DNA of 64,000 nt from Algiphilus aromaticivorans DG1253 (GTDB lineage Bacteria; Pseudomonadota; Gammaproteobacteria; Nevskiales; Nevskiaceae), in NCBI RefSeq assembly GCF_000733765.1, contig NZ_JPOG01000001.1, positions 2,852,001 to 2,916,000 on the forward strand, in the 5' to 3' direction. The number at the start of each line of letters is the position of its first letter. Positions within the stretch are counted from its first letter, which is position 1. The notes under the pieces were generated by a model. That model ran no database searches, was not told the origin of the DNA, and saw nothing but the letters and a program-made list of their open reading frames with translations. The translations under genes were made by a program, and so were the position numbers. Of the stretch, positions 62,126-64,000 are shown one piece after another.

Positions 62126-62133
<8 letters not shown>
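61654..62133 (+). CDS. ureE: Urease accessory nickel metallochaperone UreE
   Basis: The ATG at 61654 is 2 bp after ureC; 159 residues. The N-terminal domain (LTLDYEQRHRRRFRYCAESGTAFLLDLP) and the metal-binding C-terminal domain (RLAWHIGNRHLPAVLTADHILIRDD, with the conserved GNRH histidine) match UreE. It ends in a histidine tail (HHHHHDHA) that binds additional nickel. It delivers Ni2+ to the UreG/UreF/UreD complex. Overlaps ureF by 8 bp. Confidence 0.96.
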
Positions 62134-63450
<1,317 letters not shown>

Positions 63451-63471
63451 AGGCGTCGGCGTGGAAAGGGA

Positions 63472-63540
63472 GAGCCACAGATTGCACAGAAGGACACCGA
63501 CTACCCTTCGTAGAACCACAGATTGCACGGATGCGCGCGG
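63472..63540 (+). repeat. Two tandem copies of the CCACAGATTGCAC repeat end
   Basis: AGCCACAGATTGCACAGA (from 63472) and AACCACAGATTGCACGGA (from 63514) share the terminal sequence of the 418-bp inverted-repeat element at 34611-35028, in the same orientation and 42 bp apart. Neither has a matching inverted partner nearby. They appear to be solo ends or remnants of the same intergenic repeat family, between ureG and the permease gene. Confidence 0.6.
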
Positions 63541-63612
63541 ATCGTCCTGTGAGGTCGCGCGGCGCCGCGAAGCGACGCGCTGTGCGGTGCCGACGCAAGG
63601 CGCCGCAGCATC

Positions 63613-64000
63613 ATGACCGTCGCCCGACAGCGCATCGTCCGCGAGCGCCGGCAGTACAACAAGTGGGCCAACAGCCAGACGCTGGAGGACTACGCGCTGC
63701 GCTTCACCGCGCAGAAGGCGCGGCGCTGGTCGGCGGGACGCATCGCGCAGACGGCGCTGGGCTCCATCGCCTTTCTCGCCTGCGAGGCCATCGGCGGCAC
63801 GCTGACGCTGGTCTTCGGCTTTCCGAACGCCGCACTGGCCATCGTGCTGGTCTGCGCGCTGATGTTCTTCATCGGGCTACCCATCGCCTATTACGCCGCG
63901 CGCTACGGGCTGGATATCGACCTGCTCACGCGCGGCGCCGGCTTCGGCTACATGGGCTCAACGATCACCTCGCTGATCTACGCCTCCTTCACCTTCCTGC
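63613..64000 (+). CDS. NCS1-type permease (cytosine/purine-like), 5' part
   Basis: The frame runs open past the right edge; 129 codons are visible from the ATG at 63613. It begins with a charged segment (RERRQYNKWANSQTLEDYALRFTAQKARRW) followed by three hydrophobic spans (AQTALGSIAFLACEAIGGTLTLVFG, LAIVLVCALMFFIGLPIAYYA and TSLIYASFTFL), with GAGFGYMGSTITSLIY, as in nucleobase:cation symporters and the related permease-histidine-kinase hybrids. Next to a urease operon it may import urea, allantoin or a nucleobase that yields urea; whether a kinase domain follows cannot be seen. Confidence 0.75.
   Translation, partial: MTVARQRIVRERRQYNKWANSQTLEDYALRFTAQKARRWSAGRIAQTALGSIAFLACEAIGGTLTLVFGFPNAALAIVLVCALMFFIGLPIAYYAARYGLDIDLLTRGAGFGYMGSTITSLIYASFTFL

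Overview
The window reads as chromosomal DNA of a high-GC Gammaproteobacterium. The order maf-rng-yhdP-nitrilase-tldD is typical of that class, as are coaD-rsmD-ferredoxin, prlC, rnt and argG. Large exported hydrolases and several c-di-GMP genes would suit a Nevskiales/Salinisphaerales-type organism, but that placement is a guess. Coding density is high. No tRNA, rRNA or complete insertion sequence was seen.

Left edge (1-6532, minus strand): a type I-E CRISPR-Cas locus in the order cas3, cas8e, cse2, cas7e, cas5e, with cas5e running off the window. The 300 bp between cas3 and cas8e hold the most interesting feature: a two-repeat, one-spacer mini-CRISPR on the plus strand. Its degenerate repeats keep exactly the parts needed for a Cascade guide. 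The first 15 nt of its 32-nt spacer match the cas8e promoter region next to an AAG PAM, with mismatches only at positions 6 and 12. This looks like a CreR-type guide RNA through which Cascade represses its own operon, and probably the guide promoter too.

6.7-28.9 kb: housekeeping and accessory genes. These include two PaaI-type thioesterases, a DUF2189 membrane gene split by an in-frame TGA, an outer-membrane barrel, two large exported hydrolases (CocE type and penicillin-acylase type), two diguanylate cyclases, gpmA, a gamma carbonic anhydrase with an esterase, LemA with a GIDE/EF-hand protein, oligopeptidase A, an MFS symporter, a DUF3014/acyltransferase pair and a small lipoprotein.

29-50.6 kb: xthA, ggt, ferredoxin, coaD, rsmD, tldD, a 418-bp element with 22-bp terminal inverted repeats, nitrilase, yhdP, rng, maf, msrB-msrA, DUF4345-DUF423, an oxidoreductase with a histone-H1-like N-terminal tail, DUF2845/DUF1499, a DsbD-type reductase, a class III nucleotide cyclase and outer-membrane phospholipase A.

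50.7-64 kb: a nitronate monooxygenase next to an acyl-CoA dehydrogenase remnant and a TetR regulator, a PAS/GGDEF protein, argG, rnt, and a complete urease operon ureDABCEFG with a sigma54-like site just upstream. An NCS1-type permease runs off the right edge.
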